Assembly: GCF_026151205.1 (NCBI RefSeq)
Contig: NC_087076.1
Location: forward strand, 4,549,902-4,613,901
DNA length: 64,000 nucleotides
Direction of reading: 5' to 3'
Source of the DNA: Bolinopsis microptera
Lineage: Eukaryota > Ctenophora > Tentaculata > Lobata > Bolinopsidae
The position numbers and the translations under genes were made by a program. This document shows positions 1-11,991 of the stretch, in pieces (position 1 is the first letter of the stretch; the number at the start of each line of letters is the position of its first letter). The notes under the pieces are model-generated. The model searched no databases. It was not told where the DNA came from and worked only from the letters and a program-made list of their open reading frames with translations.

Positions 1-300
1 GCACCGCCAGGCAGACTTGAGGGCTGAATTCTTGTCCTTCTTCCGGGAGTAGATGTATCCATCAGAGTCGAGTAGCTGTTGACATCCTGTCCGACCAGAG
101 ATGAATTTGGAGAAGGTAGGCATGGGCATGTTGATAGAATGCGATACTATTGTCTATCATCTTCCCGTATATACTATATATACCTAAGAACAGTTGATCG
201 GCTCACTCCCGTTGCATGCCTTTGGCACGTACGTCTCACATCCCTAGATACGAGAACCCCCCTTTAGCAAGAGCTCCCGTCCCTTATGTGATATATGGTT
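1..300. other. Unassigned edge with a dispersed repeat
   Basis: No gene is recognisable here. The part from about 240 to 296 is closely similar to 9753-9806, directly beyond the 5' side of LINE A, so it belongs to a dispersed repeat. The MITE that starts at 301 appears to have inserted at its right end. Confidence 0.4.
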
Positions 301-826
301 TTGACCAACAAACTAGGACCGGTGACCGAACTTTTGAGGGGGTCCCGGACCCCAACCGCCAAATGGTGCCCAATTTAGCCAAATACCCTGAAAATGCCCA
401 AAACCCAGATTTTTTGGCATACCAAATTTGATCGATTTTGGTCCATAAATTGGTCAAATATCAATATTTTTGAATAAAACCAACTTTATATGGAAGGTAA
501 GCCTATACTACACATTCTCTATGATTATCAGCTCAGTATCTACCTAACTGTGGATTCTGCGTTCAAATAATTGCAAAAAATGAACAAAATCGTCCATATC
601 TCAGTTCGCGATATTTGCGAAACTGATTTCGTTCAAAACAATAGAACTCAATAGTATAGGGTTTCAATATTTTTACATGAAATTTTCAGAATCAACGTAG
701 AATCGCATTTCGACCTTAAGTTTTAATATGGAATTTTGAGTTAGGCCTTTAAAAAATTTGGCGGCCAAATTCTGAAATTTGCCGACCCCCCCAAAAGTTC
801 GGTCACCGGTCCTAGTTTGTTGGTCA
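301..826. mobile_element. 526-bp MITE with 43-bp terminal inverted repeats
   Basis: The first 43 bases, beginning TTGACCAACAAACTAGGACC, return as the reverse complement at 784-826 with one mismatch seen. The interior is short and has no credible coding sequence, so this is a non-autonomous DNA transposon. A target duplication is not clear, and the superfamily is therefore left open. Confidence 0.85.
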
Positions 827-866
827 ACTGCTATCTCAAAACCAAGTTTCACAAAAAATCAGGGTG

Positions 867-868
<2 letters not shown>

Positions 869-901
<33 letters not shown>
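869..901 (+). repeat. Poly-C tract, 33 bases
   Basis: An uninterrupted run of about 33 C. Shorter runs occur at 1397-1410, 46127-46146 and 59939-59964. Homopolymer length is often unreliable in assemblies. Confidence 0.9.
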
Positions 902-1440
902 TTAAATATTGCATCTGATCTGAAAAAAATGAGGCAAGCGGATTAGATTATTTAAAAATGACGACGTTATCAAGCATTTTGTGCATCTCGTTAACAAAAT
1001 TGACTGGGTGATTATGTGACACCGTGACACCACACTTTAATTCGGCACCCTTAACAATTCCCATAATGTTTAACGGGGTCACCTAGTCACGTGATTAGGT
1101 AAACCAATCACCTGATCACACGTAATGAATAAACTCGTTATAATTATGCTTCGTATCTCGGTCATTTGAGAAGCTATAACAACTCTACTTTTTTCATGAC
1201 AAACGTAATTCGAATGGCCAAACACAATTCAATAAAATTTAGCTCTATCCGACTACCAAATAAATGCGAAAATGAACCTTCATTCGAAGAATGAACACGA
1301 ATATGTTTCGATTTGACAAATTCCTCGAACCAGTGGTGGTAATAAGTCATACCAAAAAGAATTATTTCAATTGGGCACTCAGTGACTGAGCTAAGGCCCC
1401 CCCCCCCCCGGCCCCTGTGCAAATAATGACATATTTAAAA
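902..1440. repeat. Dispersed repeat, related to 38020-38178 and 42810-43060
   Basis: This stretch aligns by eye with two other pieces, 38020-38178 and 42810-43060, which are the two flanks of the LTR retrotransposon. The shared text runs through a tract rich in GTGATTATGTGAC-like words and then a GTGATTAGGTAAA segment. This copy is uninterrupted and represents the state before the LTR element entered the other copy. No coding sequence is seen. Confidence 0.7.
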
Positions 1441-1651
1441 TCAACCACAAATGCAGTAATTGAATTATATGCAATGATAAGGTTTTAATTTTGTCAGCAA
1501 AACATCGTAATCAATTGTCCTTTTCCTGATTTAATTAATTTCATAAATTTTAACCGAAAACATTGCCACCCTTTCCAGTAAATGATTAGCTGATAATACC
1601 AAATAATAAGAGTAGCCTAAAAGCAATAGTAATACTATAAATATTTTCCAG
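1441..1651 (+). other. End of an intron upstream of the MFS exon
   Basis: AT-rich sequence that ends in a T-rich tract and CAG (1649-1651), the acceptor used to define the MFS exon that follows. Nothing else is recognised. Confidence 0.6.
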
Positions 1652-2856
1652 GTCAAGGCGTTGTTGACCTTCTACCCACCAACTATAACGGACTCTTCAT
1701 CTCCATCCTGGTCCTATTACGGTTTTTTCAAGGTTTCGTTGGATTCCTTGTCTGCAAAACAACCCTTGAGTGCTGCAGAGCATGGTTCCCTGATCACCTC
1801 AAACTGATTATCGGACTTTCGTGCAGTGCTTACTATCTAGGCGGAGGCCTCTCAATTATAATGGGAGGATACGCTTACGATGCCTTCGGATACAAGGAAC
1901 CATTCCTGATCATGATACTTGTCAGCCTCCTTTTCTGGGTTTATAATCTGTTGGTAATGCCATCAAACTCTGAGCCGGTGTACGTTACTGATGATAAAGA
2001 AACAGAAGAGGCAGTTGTGAACCGGGAAGGCCTCCCCCCTCTCACATCATTTCCTTATAAAGACAAAGCAGAGACGTCATGCTCCAATAACCATGATATA
2101 ATTCAAAGTTATACTGTTGAAAAAGATGAAGAAGAAGACAAAAAACAGGAAGGTCTTTCATGGACCGTTCTAATTCCTGTTCTCTCACTATGTCTCACCG
2201 TAGTTCTGGAGGGATTCACTTCAGCTATCACTACTCCTTACCTGAACGAAGAATTCGGCCTGCCTATCAGTCGAGGGAGCAGTTACATATTTGTCATGTA
2301 TGTAGGTTTAACTACGGGATCAGCAAGTGCTGGATTCATTTTACAACGAGGCTGGGCTTCTCCGTGCAAGGTTATGGCATTTGCGTCACTCTTGAGTGCT
2401 GTGGGAGTGTTACTGAACTTCCCAGGCCAACATGTCCGCTTTATGTGGAATTTGGTTCCAGAGATGGCCTACGTTGGGACATTCCTGCAAGGTTACGGGA
2501 ACCAGGCGGTTACAGTGGCAACCCTACTCGCGATGAAAGAGGCTCATACTATTTTAGGAGGGAGAACCTACACAAACAAGAACAAGTCCTTCGCTTCTAC
2601 TGTATGGCTGTCCTCCTGGATGCTGTCAATTTTTGGAGGACACATGGTGGCTGCAAAGATAATGCAATTCGTTACATTCAGCCAAGGGGGGCGGATACTT
2701 GCAAGCTGCTCAGTGGTTTCAGCGATTCTGAGCACGACCCAAGAAATCTTGCAGAAGAGAAGATTAGTTATTACTTCAAGAGTACAGCCGGAAGCTGAAA
2801 GATTTGGAGTTATGGTAAATGAGATGAATAATCAGGATCTGGATCTCAGCTTGTGA
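1652..2856 (+). CDS. MFS transporter, last exon (SLC18B1-like)
   Basis: This is the terminal exon of a major-facilitator membrane transporter, about 400 residues. It opens after a CAG acceptor with two bases of a split codon and stays open to the TGA at 2854-2856. Helices are evident near residues 13-35, 50-72 and 84-103. A hydrophilic acidic loop follows (about 104-170, the usual central MFS loop), then further hydrophobic segments in the second half. The GGGLSIIMGGYAYDAFGYK region after the third visible helix resembles vesicular-amine/SLC18B1-type carriers. The first one or two helices must lie on exons left of the window. A paralogue follows at 33.9-44.8 kb on the same strand. The substrate cannot be inferred. 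The family call is firm and the subfamily tentative. Confidence 0.85.
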
Positions 2857-2994
2857 CTCAGTGACTGTGAGTACAGATGACGACAGTACTTCGAGCAGAC
2901 ACGAATTGGCCAACGGACGTTAATGTATGTTAAGACTTACTATTTCAATTCAATGTAAGCAATAAGGAAATTGATACTCATAACAACAAATAAT

Positions 2995-3000
2995 AATAAA
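2995..3000 (+). promoter_or_regulatory. Polyadenylation signal
   Basis: AATAAA about 140 bases after the stop codon of the MFS exon, in the right orientation and distance for its poly-A signal. Confidence 0.55.
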
Positions 3001-3558
3001 GAAGACACATATTAAAAGGAATGTAGGAAATGGACGAGAAGACCGTTCAAGAAAGATAAGCTCGGAATGAGAGGATTAACGAAGAAAGAAGGTTGAAGAA
3101 AGAAAAAAAGAGGAAGAATAAGTTGGCTGAGAGGAAGGAGGAGGTGTCGGGTGCTAAAGTGATTGAACACGCTGAATATCTTCGTCTTTCAGCGATTCAG
3201 ATCGACTTTGAGTTTACCGTGTTATCATTCTGTTAAATTTATTTGTTAGATTAGCCTATAAATAATATTTCTTTAGCCATAATGACACCATCATAATTAC
3301 TAGCAGGAACCCGTCTAACCCTTAAGTGGTGTCAAGACTCAAAGACTAAAATAATTATTACCTATTTAATTCGCGTTTTTGACACCACTTGGGGGTCCAA
3401 ATTTTGGGCACCAAAATTCTTATTCCTTGGACAATTCTTTATTTTTTCATCCTGATTTGAAAGCTATTAAAGCATTTGAACCAGTCAAAAAAATGTAAGT
3501 TGTAAGATATATATTATATTGTTGATTCGGCTGCCAGACTTTGGGGCCGGAGTGATAG

Positions 3559-3611
3559 GTTTACAAGGTTTACAAGGTTTACAAGGTTTACAAGGTTTAC
3601 AAGGTTTACAA
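3559..3611 (+). repeat. 9-bp minisatellite, about six units
   Basis: The unit GGTTTACAA is repeated about six times without visible change. It lies in non-coding DNA. Confidence 0.95.
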
Positions 3612-4904
3612 AGATAGATCTGTATATTACAGTATTATAACGTTAGATCGGCGTTGCTAAAATAAATCCAAAATCCGTAATCCAAATGGGAGAGAAAACC
3701 ATTACCAAAATGTCGTGGTGTCACTCTACATAACAAGCCAGAGGCGAGTGCAAATCGATCAAAATAGGAGCTACCAAAAAGAGCGATAAAAGCACGCAAA
3801 CCCTAGCGGGAAAACAACAATAAGGTGAAATGTGAAAAATAAAGATGCTTGATGTGTGATTGTGTAGTCGACGATGTGATTGTGTTGGAGTGGAGTGCAA
3901 ATGTTGTAGAGTGCAATGAAGGAGTAGCGGCGGAAGGGTGATGTCCTCGTACTGTGCGCTAGTGTTTGTGTTTCCTTCTTCACAAGTGGAATCGTGTTCT
4001 GCATAGCTGAGCGACGAACTGGTGAAATTTCACTTATGTTTTCCGGAGAAAAGGCTCTTCATGTCCAATGAAAAAGCAAGGCGACTCTGTGGGCTCCTTC
4101 ATGTTTAGTCCCTACTGACTGGTTACCGGGACAATTCTAAGGAAGTGTTCTTACATCTTCCATGATCGGGTCGACACCTGGAAGGTTAAGGAGGAGCTCC
4201 CAATAACGGGCTTCCGCTGCAGAATTCACTCAGATACTATAATGACTACTACCAGATCGTCTCCCATATCTTTCCTGTTTCATGTTAAGCTTATGTCCAC
4301 TTCCATTCGGATCCTAGCCACGAAGTTGCTTCCTCCAGTCACGAACGGTAAAAGAGTGAGGTACGGCTCCGCTTTGAAAGCCTCTTTAACTTTGAGTTTG
4401 TAGAAAGTAAGCTACTTATTGCTTGTCATTCCTGTTTCCCATATTTTATATAAATCGATTGTGTGCCCTTTATTGCATAGCAATGGGTTGTAAAGTTATG
4501 ATTTATCTATTATGTTCTCGTCGAGTATCAATTAGCATTGATTCTAGAGCTCTGAACCAACCTAGTCAAGGTTTCATTCTGCTCCCACAAATGCCGTGGC
4601 CAGGCCAGCGCTGGCGAGTCTTCTAGTTAAGTCTTAGCAAGTCGATTATGGGGAAATCGGTGACTTGTTTGAGCATATTGAACTACAAAGGGGTTCTTCC
4701 GCATCCGCCCCGAAAAAAAAATGAAAAAAACAGCTGCGTTGATGTAGATTTGCCAACGTCCAAGAGTCCATTAAAGGATGGTGAGATGCATTCCTTTTCG
4801 AATGGGTCAGCTGCGATGCCTGCCAGTAGGGAAATAGCAGACGATTGATCCGGTTTGTACTTGCAAACGCCTTTATTCCTGATCTTACTGCCTGATCCAG
4901 ACTT

Positions 4905-5744
4905 CTATCCATATGACACAACTGGCAGGATGAGGGAGTCAAGCAGTTTGAGTACTGCGACCTTGGATATATTGTTAAGGTCTACCTCACTTTTCAGTCC
5001 AAAGTATGCCCGGAGAGCTTTTTGTCGCAGTAGATTTAATGCTGTCTTGAAGCTGCCCGACAGTGAGAAGGTGATCCCTAGATAACAATATGTTTTCGCT
5101 GATGGGATCGTGGCCCCCATGTACTGAAAGTTGTAACTTTCTTTGAGTTGCCGTCCACTTTTATTGAAGATCATAATAGCAGTTTTCTTTGTGTTCACCG
5201 AGAGCCCCCAGTCTCTGCAGAATGACTCAAGTTCACCGATCATGACCTGAAGGCTTTCTTTCGAGAGTGCGAGGAGGACCAGATCATCTGCCCACAGGAG
5301 GTGGGTCAGGACAGTATCATTCAGCAATGGACTTGAGAGGTCTAGAATACTGTTCAGACGTTCTGAAAGTTCATGGATGTAAGTCTTGAATAGTTCGGGG
5401 CTCATTGGGTGGCCCTGCTCCGTGCCTGCTAGAATATCGAATGAATCTCATATTTTAGCGATCAGCTTGATCTTTGCTTTGGAATTCTTGTACATATGTT
5501 CTATGCATTTAAGAAATTTTCCATCTATGCCAAGGGTTGAGAGCTTATACAGGAGAGCTTCACGACTGATGGAGTCGAAAGCTTTGCGAAAATCCACGAA
5601 ACAAGTATAAAGTCTTTGTCCTTTGTTATTCACGTATTTGTCTACACAAGTGGAAAGGGTGAATAGGTGATCCACAGTTCTAGCGTTTTTACAGAAGCCA
5701 AGCTGGTTTACTGTGTCCGGACAATGTTCCTTTCTGAATTTTAA
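4905..5744 (-). pseudogene. LINE A reverse transcriptase, C-terminal part
   Basis: The reading frame resumes immediately beyond the TTAA insertion and carries RT motif A (FVDFRKAFDS), the GTEQGHPMSPELF region and motif C (LLWADDLVLLA). A stop codon (TGA, 5448-5450) interrupts the frame just before the GTEQGHP motif, and another ends it at 4905 after VVSYG. About 90 further residues of recognisable C-terminal text may continue to about 4700. Joined with 7757-9704 it would make an ordinary LINE ORF2. The protein is inactive as read. Confidence 0.85.
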
Positions 5745-7756
5745 AGGACCAGTTAACTGAAAAAAAAGTTATCCTCATATTTTGACAGATTGTGACAAAT
5801 AGCAAACTAAGCAACGAGTCGAAATTCCTAAATCTCTAACTGCTCTCTAACGCGTGTAAATAGCGTTTGTATTATTTTGGCGATGACGTCATAAAGTCCC
5901 TTTCACGCGCAGAAGAGCTCGTGAGACTGTATTTTACAGGTAGAAAATGGACATAATACAATGTTTTTCCCCGAATAACTCGAAAAGTAAGTAATTTAGG
6001 GTACATGTTGCTTCATAAGTTGTATATAAACATTGCCATTTTGCACAATTTGCACACATTCAAAAACCTTTAGGGCCTTCATAGCCCAATTTACCAGATA
6101 CCCATAGTTTTGCATGATTTCTAGAACCGAAAATCAGTTTTTCGCCAATAACTGAAAAAGTAAGCACATTAAGGCATATGTTTGTTCGTAAGTCATACAT
6201 TAATATGCTAATTTCGGTTCTTTTGCACCCTGTCTAAAGACTCTATCACGATCCTATCGAAAATGGGCTCAGCACCACGCCCAAAATGGTTTTTGGCGAA
6301 TTTCTCGAAAAGTAAGGATTTTAGGCCATGTGTTGCTCAATAACTCCTATATAAACATGCATATGCGGCTTCGTTTAAGCCTATTTTGAAGTCTCTACGA
6401 CCTTCAGAAGCAAGGGGTCGGTTACGTTATTGGGTCAATATGGGCGTGGCCCTCCTGGGTTTTCTCCACGGTCAAAAAAATGTCTCCAAACGAAAATCGT
6501 TTATTCATACCTTCGGGAAGGTCTGTGCAAAGTTTCGTGAGTATTTGAACATTTGCAGGTTAATTTCCATAAATGTCCATAATAGACTGGACTACACAAC
6601 TTTAGAGTTAACTTTAGAGAAACTCATAAGTCATTTATCTCAAATCAAGCTGTTAGTGTCCATGATCAACCTGTGGCGACAATGTTTTACGTGAAATGTA
6701 AAAATCAGGAGTAATATAAAAAGTGTATTTTTAGATTAAAGTGCTAGCTCATAGTTTTAGAATTGTATAGATTAACGTTGGTCGTTTAGACATCTAACAA
6801 TCGATCGTGCCGTAATATATGGCCAGAGAATAATAGGGTCTTGGAAATTCTATAGTTGTTCAGTGGGTTGATTGACTGAACACGTTTGCACTTGGTATTT
6901 AAACTTACCAGTAGTTTATTTATGTTATGTACCGATGATAATGCAATTAGGATAACAACTAGGTAAGCCGTAAGTCTAATTCAAAACACACCGCACACCG
7001 TACACTCCAATCAGTATTACTATTTGGTAGACCCGAGACCGGGTATTTTGGCGGGAATTCTGTTCCCAGGGCACTGTTCTGATAGAAGCTACTTCTACTA
7101 ATGGTCCCAGAGGAACGGCCGTAAAGTAGCCAGACTTCTTGTCTCCTGTACTGGCTGACACATGCGGATTAAAGTTATAAATTTCGCTATGCTATAAATA
7201 TAATTGCTCTCGGAATTGAACAAGCTCCTACTTATCTAGATCCTTTCTAAATTCGTTAGAGTTTCATGGACAGTCTCCCTAGCTGCTTGTGTAATTAAGC
7301 AATGAAAACAATCCAAAATTATCACATATGACATAAGTTGTAATAGCAGAAACTTTCTAACCGTACATTCACCCGCCACTGTTCAAGAACCTATATCACT
7401 GTTTAAAATCATGACGTGAGCACTGTACATCCAATCAGCTATTCCTTTAGTTAGAATGATAGCCAAAACTATAAAGATTTTGGAGAACTAGGGTAATAGT
7501 CATAATTCTAAAATTTGAGTGAGTTACACGTGTTTTATTGACGATGATAAACATTTGTAATGTAAATTACGCTATGCAAGCGCGCACTGAGGGACTTTAT
7601 GACGTCACGAGGCCACAGCTTATTATTGCAATAAGACGCATTACACGTACGCTAGAGAGTTGGTTCTTTCGGCGATACGATTCTTTACCAGTTTGTCACA
7701 GCTGATTTAAATCTTAGCCAAATTGGAGACTACAAATTTTTCAGTTAACTGGTCCT
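5745..7756. mobile_element. 2.0-kb DNA element with TTAA target duplication
   Basis: Both ends carry the inverted repeat AGGACCAGTTAACTGAAAA, and TTAA lies directly outside each (5741-5744 and 7757-7760). Removing the element and one TTAA restores an uninterrupted LINE A frame (D-R-L-L-K-F-R-K-E), which fixes the ends to the base. Looser complementarity continues about 180 bases inward, for example a TGACGTCA-containing segment at 5884-5900 and again inverted at 7588-7605. No transposase is seen. TTAA specificity is typical of the piggyBac superfamily, but the terminal bases do not by themselves prove that assignment. Confidence 0.88.
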
Positions 7757-9704
7757 TTAATAAACGATCTAATAATATTGTCGAAAACAGTTTACCAAGG
7801 TTGCTCCCGATTGCAATGGCCCTGTAATTATCAGGGTCATAAATACAACCTTTCTTATGGAGTGGGCTCACGATCGTAGTGTTCCATGGATAGACGCCAA
7901 GGTCCAAGCAACCATTAAAGAGCTTAACCAACACTGAGAGGGCGCAGTGGTTTTGGACGGCGGACTTCAGCTGCTCATTGAGTAAACAATCTAGTCCAAC
8001 CGCCTTACCGTTCTTAAGTGTTTTCACTGCTTCAACAACCTCTTTTGATGATATATCATCGTTAAGTATGCTCAGTATTTGTTCATTTGCCCGGGTCACT
8101 GATCTATTCTGTGGGAAGTTTGTATCCTTCTTTTTGTAGAGATCCAGAAAGAATTGGTAGAACTTCGCCATGTCGAATATGTCAAGCTTTGAGGGTTTTT
8201 CATTAAACTTCTTCAATTTCTTTATGTTCTTCCACGAAATCTTGTTTTCCTGTAGAATATCCTGGTTCAGTTCTTGGAAGAAAGCAGCCTTTTTTCTTTT
8301 TATTAATCTTTTATAATCTTTCTTCCTCGAGTAGTAGCGGATTCGTAGAAGGTCGTCCAAGGGGTTTTTTCCGTACTTCCTTGTTAAAGTATTAAGCTCT
8401 CGCTTTGTTGTAATACACTCAGCGTCGAACCACTTTTGTTTTGGGCGGAGTTTACTACGTCGTTTATTTTTAGAGAAACACCTCATCTTTTTCTCACTAT
8501 TGACACAGTTTGGGGGCTGATCGGTTGCAAGGGCGCTTTCGAGGATTTGAACGAACTTCTTGTTAGTGGAGTAAATGTTTTCAGCAGAATCAAAGGTTGA
8601 GGTCGAAATATCCAATAGCTGTTTTGTTATTTCGGCCTTGTTCAGATTATCGGTAAACAGTTGTGCCGTAGTGTCTACATCCCATTCCGGTCTTTTAGGT
8701 GCATCTTGATGAAGCTCTTGAATAAGTTCAGCAGCTATCATCGGAATTCTAACCGAGAGTTGACAGAGGATAGGTCTGTGATCTGATAGATTGGTTAAAG
8801 AGAGAACTTTGAACCGCTTCACCAAATCCCTGATGCTCGGAGAAACTGCAATGTAGTCAACAACACTTTGTCCGTTGTATTGATAGCAGGTGAACTCTCC
8901 AAAAATGTCACCAATAACATTGCCGTTTAAGAGAGTGAGGTCACAGCTACCCAGAAAGTCAAGGAATCTATTACCTCTTTCATTTAGTACAGAATCTTTA
9001 CTAGCCCGGCAAGGTTTGGGTGCATTCGAGTTCTTCTTTTTCATCCAGTCTTTGGTCACTGGGATGAAGTTGACACCACCTGTACGGGCATTTAGGTCAC
9101 CTACTAGCATGATGTCAGAGTGACCAAGTTGCTCACCGACAAAGTGGAGAAGAGCTTCAAGAGTATTTTCCTCAGCTCCAAGACTCCTCATCCTAATCTT
9201 ATATGAGGAATTTTCGGGTGAGTCGTAGATGTTTATCAGAGTGATGTTCTTTTCGGTCTTAGTGTACGTTTTCGAAATGGATATTGCTTGGATGTCCGTT
9301 GAACCTGTTTCGATTTGGGTTATGTACTTTTCGAGCGACCGTTGCACACCAATGCATAGACCTCCTGATCTTGAGGATTCCCTGTTTTTGTTAAAGCAGC
9401 GGTAGTTAGGCACCACTACTTCTCCCTTTGTTTCTTGTAGACAAAATATCGGTGAAATCTTGATGATCTCACGAAACTCATCAATCTCGGTTTTCTTTCC
9501 TAGTGAATGATGAGATATGTCATTGATATTCCATGATACAACTGAGAGGTTCTGATTTTGTCCTGCGGTGTGGGATAACTCGTCGACTTTACTGCTGTTG
9601 TCTATTTGCAGTGTTTCCTCATTTATATGATCCACCATATACGTCATCAAGTAATTAACATGCAAGCTTGAAGCTTGTGGCGTATAATTAGTGATGTGAT
9701 CCAT
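7757..9704 (-). pseudogene. LINE A endonuclease and N-terminal reverse transcriptase
   Basis: About 640 residues of LINE ORF2. The endonuclease occupies roughly the first 300 residues and keeps the active-site motifs SWNIND, CLQETKG, VGDLNARTG and SDHRPI. A basic linker follows, then the start of RT with LKNGKAVGLDCL and SPLHKKGCIYDPDNYRAIA. The frame ends just inside the TTAA element, so the last few codons are not LINE sequence. The start codon is chosen near 9704 and could be later. The endonuclease part itself shows no stop. Confidence 0.88.
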
Positions 9705-9752
9705 GGATTGAATATAAATGATTCCAGAACAAAAGCTAAAAACGCAACCATC

Positions 9753-9929
9753 TCTTGATACGAGAACCCCCCCTTTAGCAAGAACTCCTGTCCCTTATGT
9801 GATCTACGTGTCGAGCAGTCAGATCATGTTTACTTCTTAATGCACAGCTATGATTTATAGAATTGACATGTGAACTCTACCCCAGATCTAACCCATTTCT
9901 ATGTGAAATTCATCTGAATCAACAATATA
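9753..9929. repeat. Dispersed repeat fragment (copy of 240-296 and of 37800-37865)
   Basis: 9753-9806 matches 240-296. 9840-9885 resembles 37800-37865, which shares a CAGCTA...CATGTGAAC...CTACCC pattern. No gene is seen. LINE A seems to have inserted beside this repeat. Confidence 0.5.
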
Positions 9930-10212
9930 TCTTTGACGAAAACGTACTGGTCATAGCAAATCCTGTTCTGAACGTTGACCTGATCAGGACTTCGATAATT
10001 TAAAAAGTAAATCTGCTCAAAGCAAAACATATGTTTAGCAAATTGGAAATCTTTATATTACTTTCTGTATAAAAGATTCCCGTAACCCTTTTAATACACA
10101 GGACATAACGTCCACATGAGTCATGAACCATTGTACCCATCTAAAGAAGTCAAGATAGGCCCTCCTCAGTCTCCGCACAATGAAGAAGAAGAGGAGAACT
10201 CCCAACATACAG
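9930..10212 (+). pseudogene. Decayed 5' exons of an MFS paralogue
   Basis: 9934-10040 is a diverged copy of the exon at 33399-33516. The text corresponding to IANPVLNV is still readable, but a frame break and stop follow. Then comes an exon-like segment, 10102-10212, flanked by CAG and GTAACA. It reads as an acidic stretch ending NEEEEENSQHT and leaves one base of a split codon. The order and acidity match exons 1 and 2 of the paralogue at 33.4 kb. No membrane-helix exon follows, because relics of a Gypsy element begin by 10336. This is probably a non-functional 5' end. Confidence 0.55.
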
Positions 10213-10335
10213 GTAACAGGAACTTCATACTCTTCGGCGCGTGAAGGCCGGAGGGGCCCCAGTTTGTCCCTCCTTTCATTACCTATATTACAACTTCATT
10301 ATATTTCTATTGTTTACATATAGTTATTTTATATA

Positions 10336-10469
10336 ATTATAGTATCAAGGTTTGGCAGAGGATGCGCATCTAAGTGTGTGAATTTGTTGATCGTTCGAGA
10401 GTAGTCTACCACCATTCGGGGCCTTGCCGAATCTAAACCTGTAACGAGGACCTGTGCTCTCCAAGGACT
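10336..10469 (-). pseudogene. Gypsy element C reverse transcriptase fragment
   Basis: On the minus strand this reads SPWRAQVLVT, then MVVDYSRTINKFTHLDAHPL and PNLDT, the hallmark N-terminal RT region of Ty3/Gypsy elements. It is about 44 codons and ends at a stop. It joins conceptually to the RT start at about 27330-27420. Confidence 0.85.
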
Positions 10470-10557
10470 ATTACTCTATTATTTACTTACTTTAGGTTAC
10501 TTTAGGTAGGTTCGGCAGGGATCGCTTCTGGACAACAGTATCAAGTACGTCCTCCAA

Positions 10558-11754
10558 TCACTCCTGGCTTAGATCTTTTTGTAGAGTCCATTCCAGAAGA
10601 GAATTATTTGTGATGGCGGTATACTCTTTTGTGGGCGGGGTGTCCGGGAAGCCTTTCAGGAATTTAGCAAGGGAGGATTTGAAAGTTTCCAAGACTTGGA
10701 TTGTGTTAACTTCCTTGGGGAGCAGGTTCCATAGTTTGGCTGCTTTTACTCCAAAAGAGTTTTCATAATGGGTCGAGATTGAGCATTGTGCCTTTTTGTT
10801 AAATGCAGGCACAGTGGCCTTTACACCGTGTCGGGAGCTTTCCTTGAACTGCATGTTGATGTCGTTCGGAGCTAATCCATTCATCATCTTCCATGTATGG
10901 ATTATGATGTATCGTTCTCTGCGTCTCTGTAATGAGAGAAGATTCAGGTTCTGCAGGCGTTCCCAGTAATCAAGGTTCTGGCAGCCACTGATTCGACGAG
11001 TGTAGTGTCGTTGGATGCTTTCAATAGCTTCTATATCGCTGATCTTGTCAGGGTTCCACACCGGGCAGCAGTATTCGAGTTTGCTTCTCACCATGGTTTT
11101 GTAGAGTGTGAGCATGAGGAAGCGTGACCTATCTCTGAATACGCTAAGGACCCATGACGTCATCGTCCTTGCTGTTTTAGCCATCTGCTGTATGTGAGAA
11201 GACCAGGAGCAGTCATTTGACAGGAGAACCCCTATAGGTCCCTCACAGTTTTGGCTGGGTCAATAGTTCTTCCATTTGTTAAATTGTAACAGGAATATTG
11301 ACTGGTGAAGGGCAATTCTCTTAACAGTAATGAATTGTTCAAGCTGTAATTCAATATTTCGAATTTGGCCTCATTTAGTTGCATGTTGTTCTTCAGGGCC
11401 CAAGCGATTACATTTAGGAGGTCGTCTTGAAGTAGGCTTTTGGTAGCTAAGTCCATGATTTTTCCAATGAGCTTGGTGTCGTCAGCAAACACCTTTCCCA
11501 GAGCGGTAACCAATGTATCAAGTTGGTCGTCAATGTATAGAATGAAAAGAATGGGTCCCAATACTGTTCCTTGGGGTACCCCACTGATTACTAGCTGAAA
11601 GGATGATTTTGTTCCTTCCACGACCACAGTTTGCAGGCGATCCTTCAGGAATTCAGTCAGCCATTGCAGAGTCTTTCCTCTTATTCCATAGCGTTTTGCC
11701 TTTGCAAGTAATATTTGATGATCTACCTTATCGAACGCTTTGGCATAATCAAGG
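10558..11754 (-). pseudogene. LINE B reverse transcriptase, C-terminal part
   Basis: From the insertion point the frame reads DYAKAFDKVDHQ (motif A), SGVPQGTVLGPILFILYIDD and VFADDTKLIG (motif C). A two-base insertion near 11232 shifts the frame. The next frame continues with GVLLSNDCSWSSHI and the usual CR1-type C-terminal region, ending at 10558. Motif C is intact, but the insertion and the frameshift make the gene non-functional. Confidence 0.9.
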
Positions 11755-11991
11755 TACCTTATCGGACCTTATTTGGACGGACATTACATGAACGGACATA
11801 ATTATGAACGGACATTAATATGAACGCTCGAAGGCATTCAAAACCATCAAAAATCCGAATTTTTTTCAATTTTTTGACTTTTTTTTAATTTCAGCAAATG
11901 ATTTTAAATCCATTTTTTATACAGTAAGTAAGAAAAGCAGTCGTTAAGCATTAAAAATGTCAAAATATGTGTACATGATCAGTGTCTAATA

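Larger units (their letters stand above)
2857..4639. other. 3' region of the MFS gene and unassigned spacer
   Basis: The first part is the 3' untranslated region, with AATAAA at 2995-3000. A purine-rich stretch (about 3040-3150) and a 9-bp minisatellite (3559-3611) follow. From about 3640 to 4640 no gene is recognised. The part nearest 4640 may be the 3' untranslated region of LINE A, but its end could not be fixed. Confidence 0.4.
4640..9752 (-). mobile_element. LINE A: non-LTR retrotransposon, split by a TTAA element
   Basis: A minus-strand non-LTR element with an apurinic-type endonuclease followed by reverse transcriptase. The coding parts are 7757-9704 and 4905-5744, and a 2.0-kb DNA element separates them inside the RT. 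An in-frame TGA at 5448-5450 and a stop at 4905 show further decay. The 5' end is placed near 9752, where a dispersed repeat resumes. The 3' end is uncertain. The RT motif C is WADD rather than YADD or FADD, as in several APE-type LINE groups. The clade is not assigned. Confidence 0.8.

Noticed and set aside
7707-7760. LINE A C-terminal residues KDQLTEKFVV
   Set aside because: They are encoded by the end of the TTAA element, not by the LINE.
11725-11735. A CTACCTTATCG word in LINE B just left of the 13.2-kb element, resembling its terminus
   Set aside because: It is ordinary LINE coding sequence (FDKVDHQ) and not a second transposon end.
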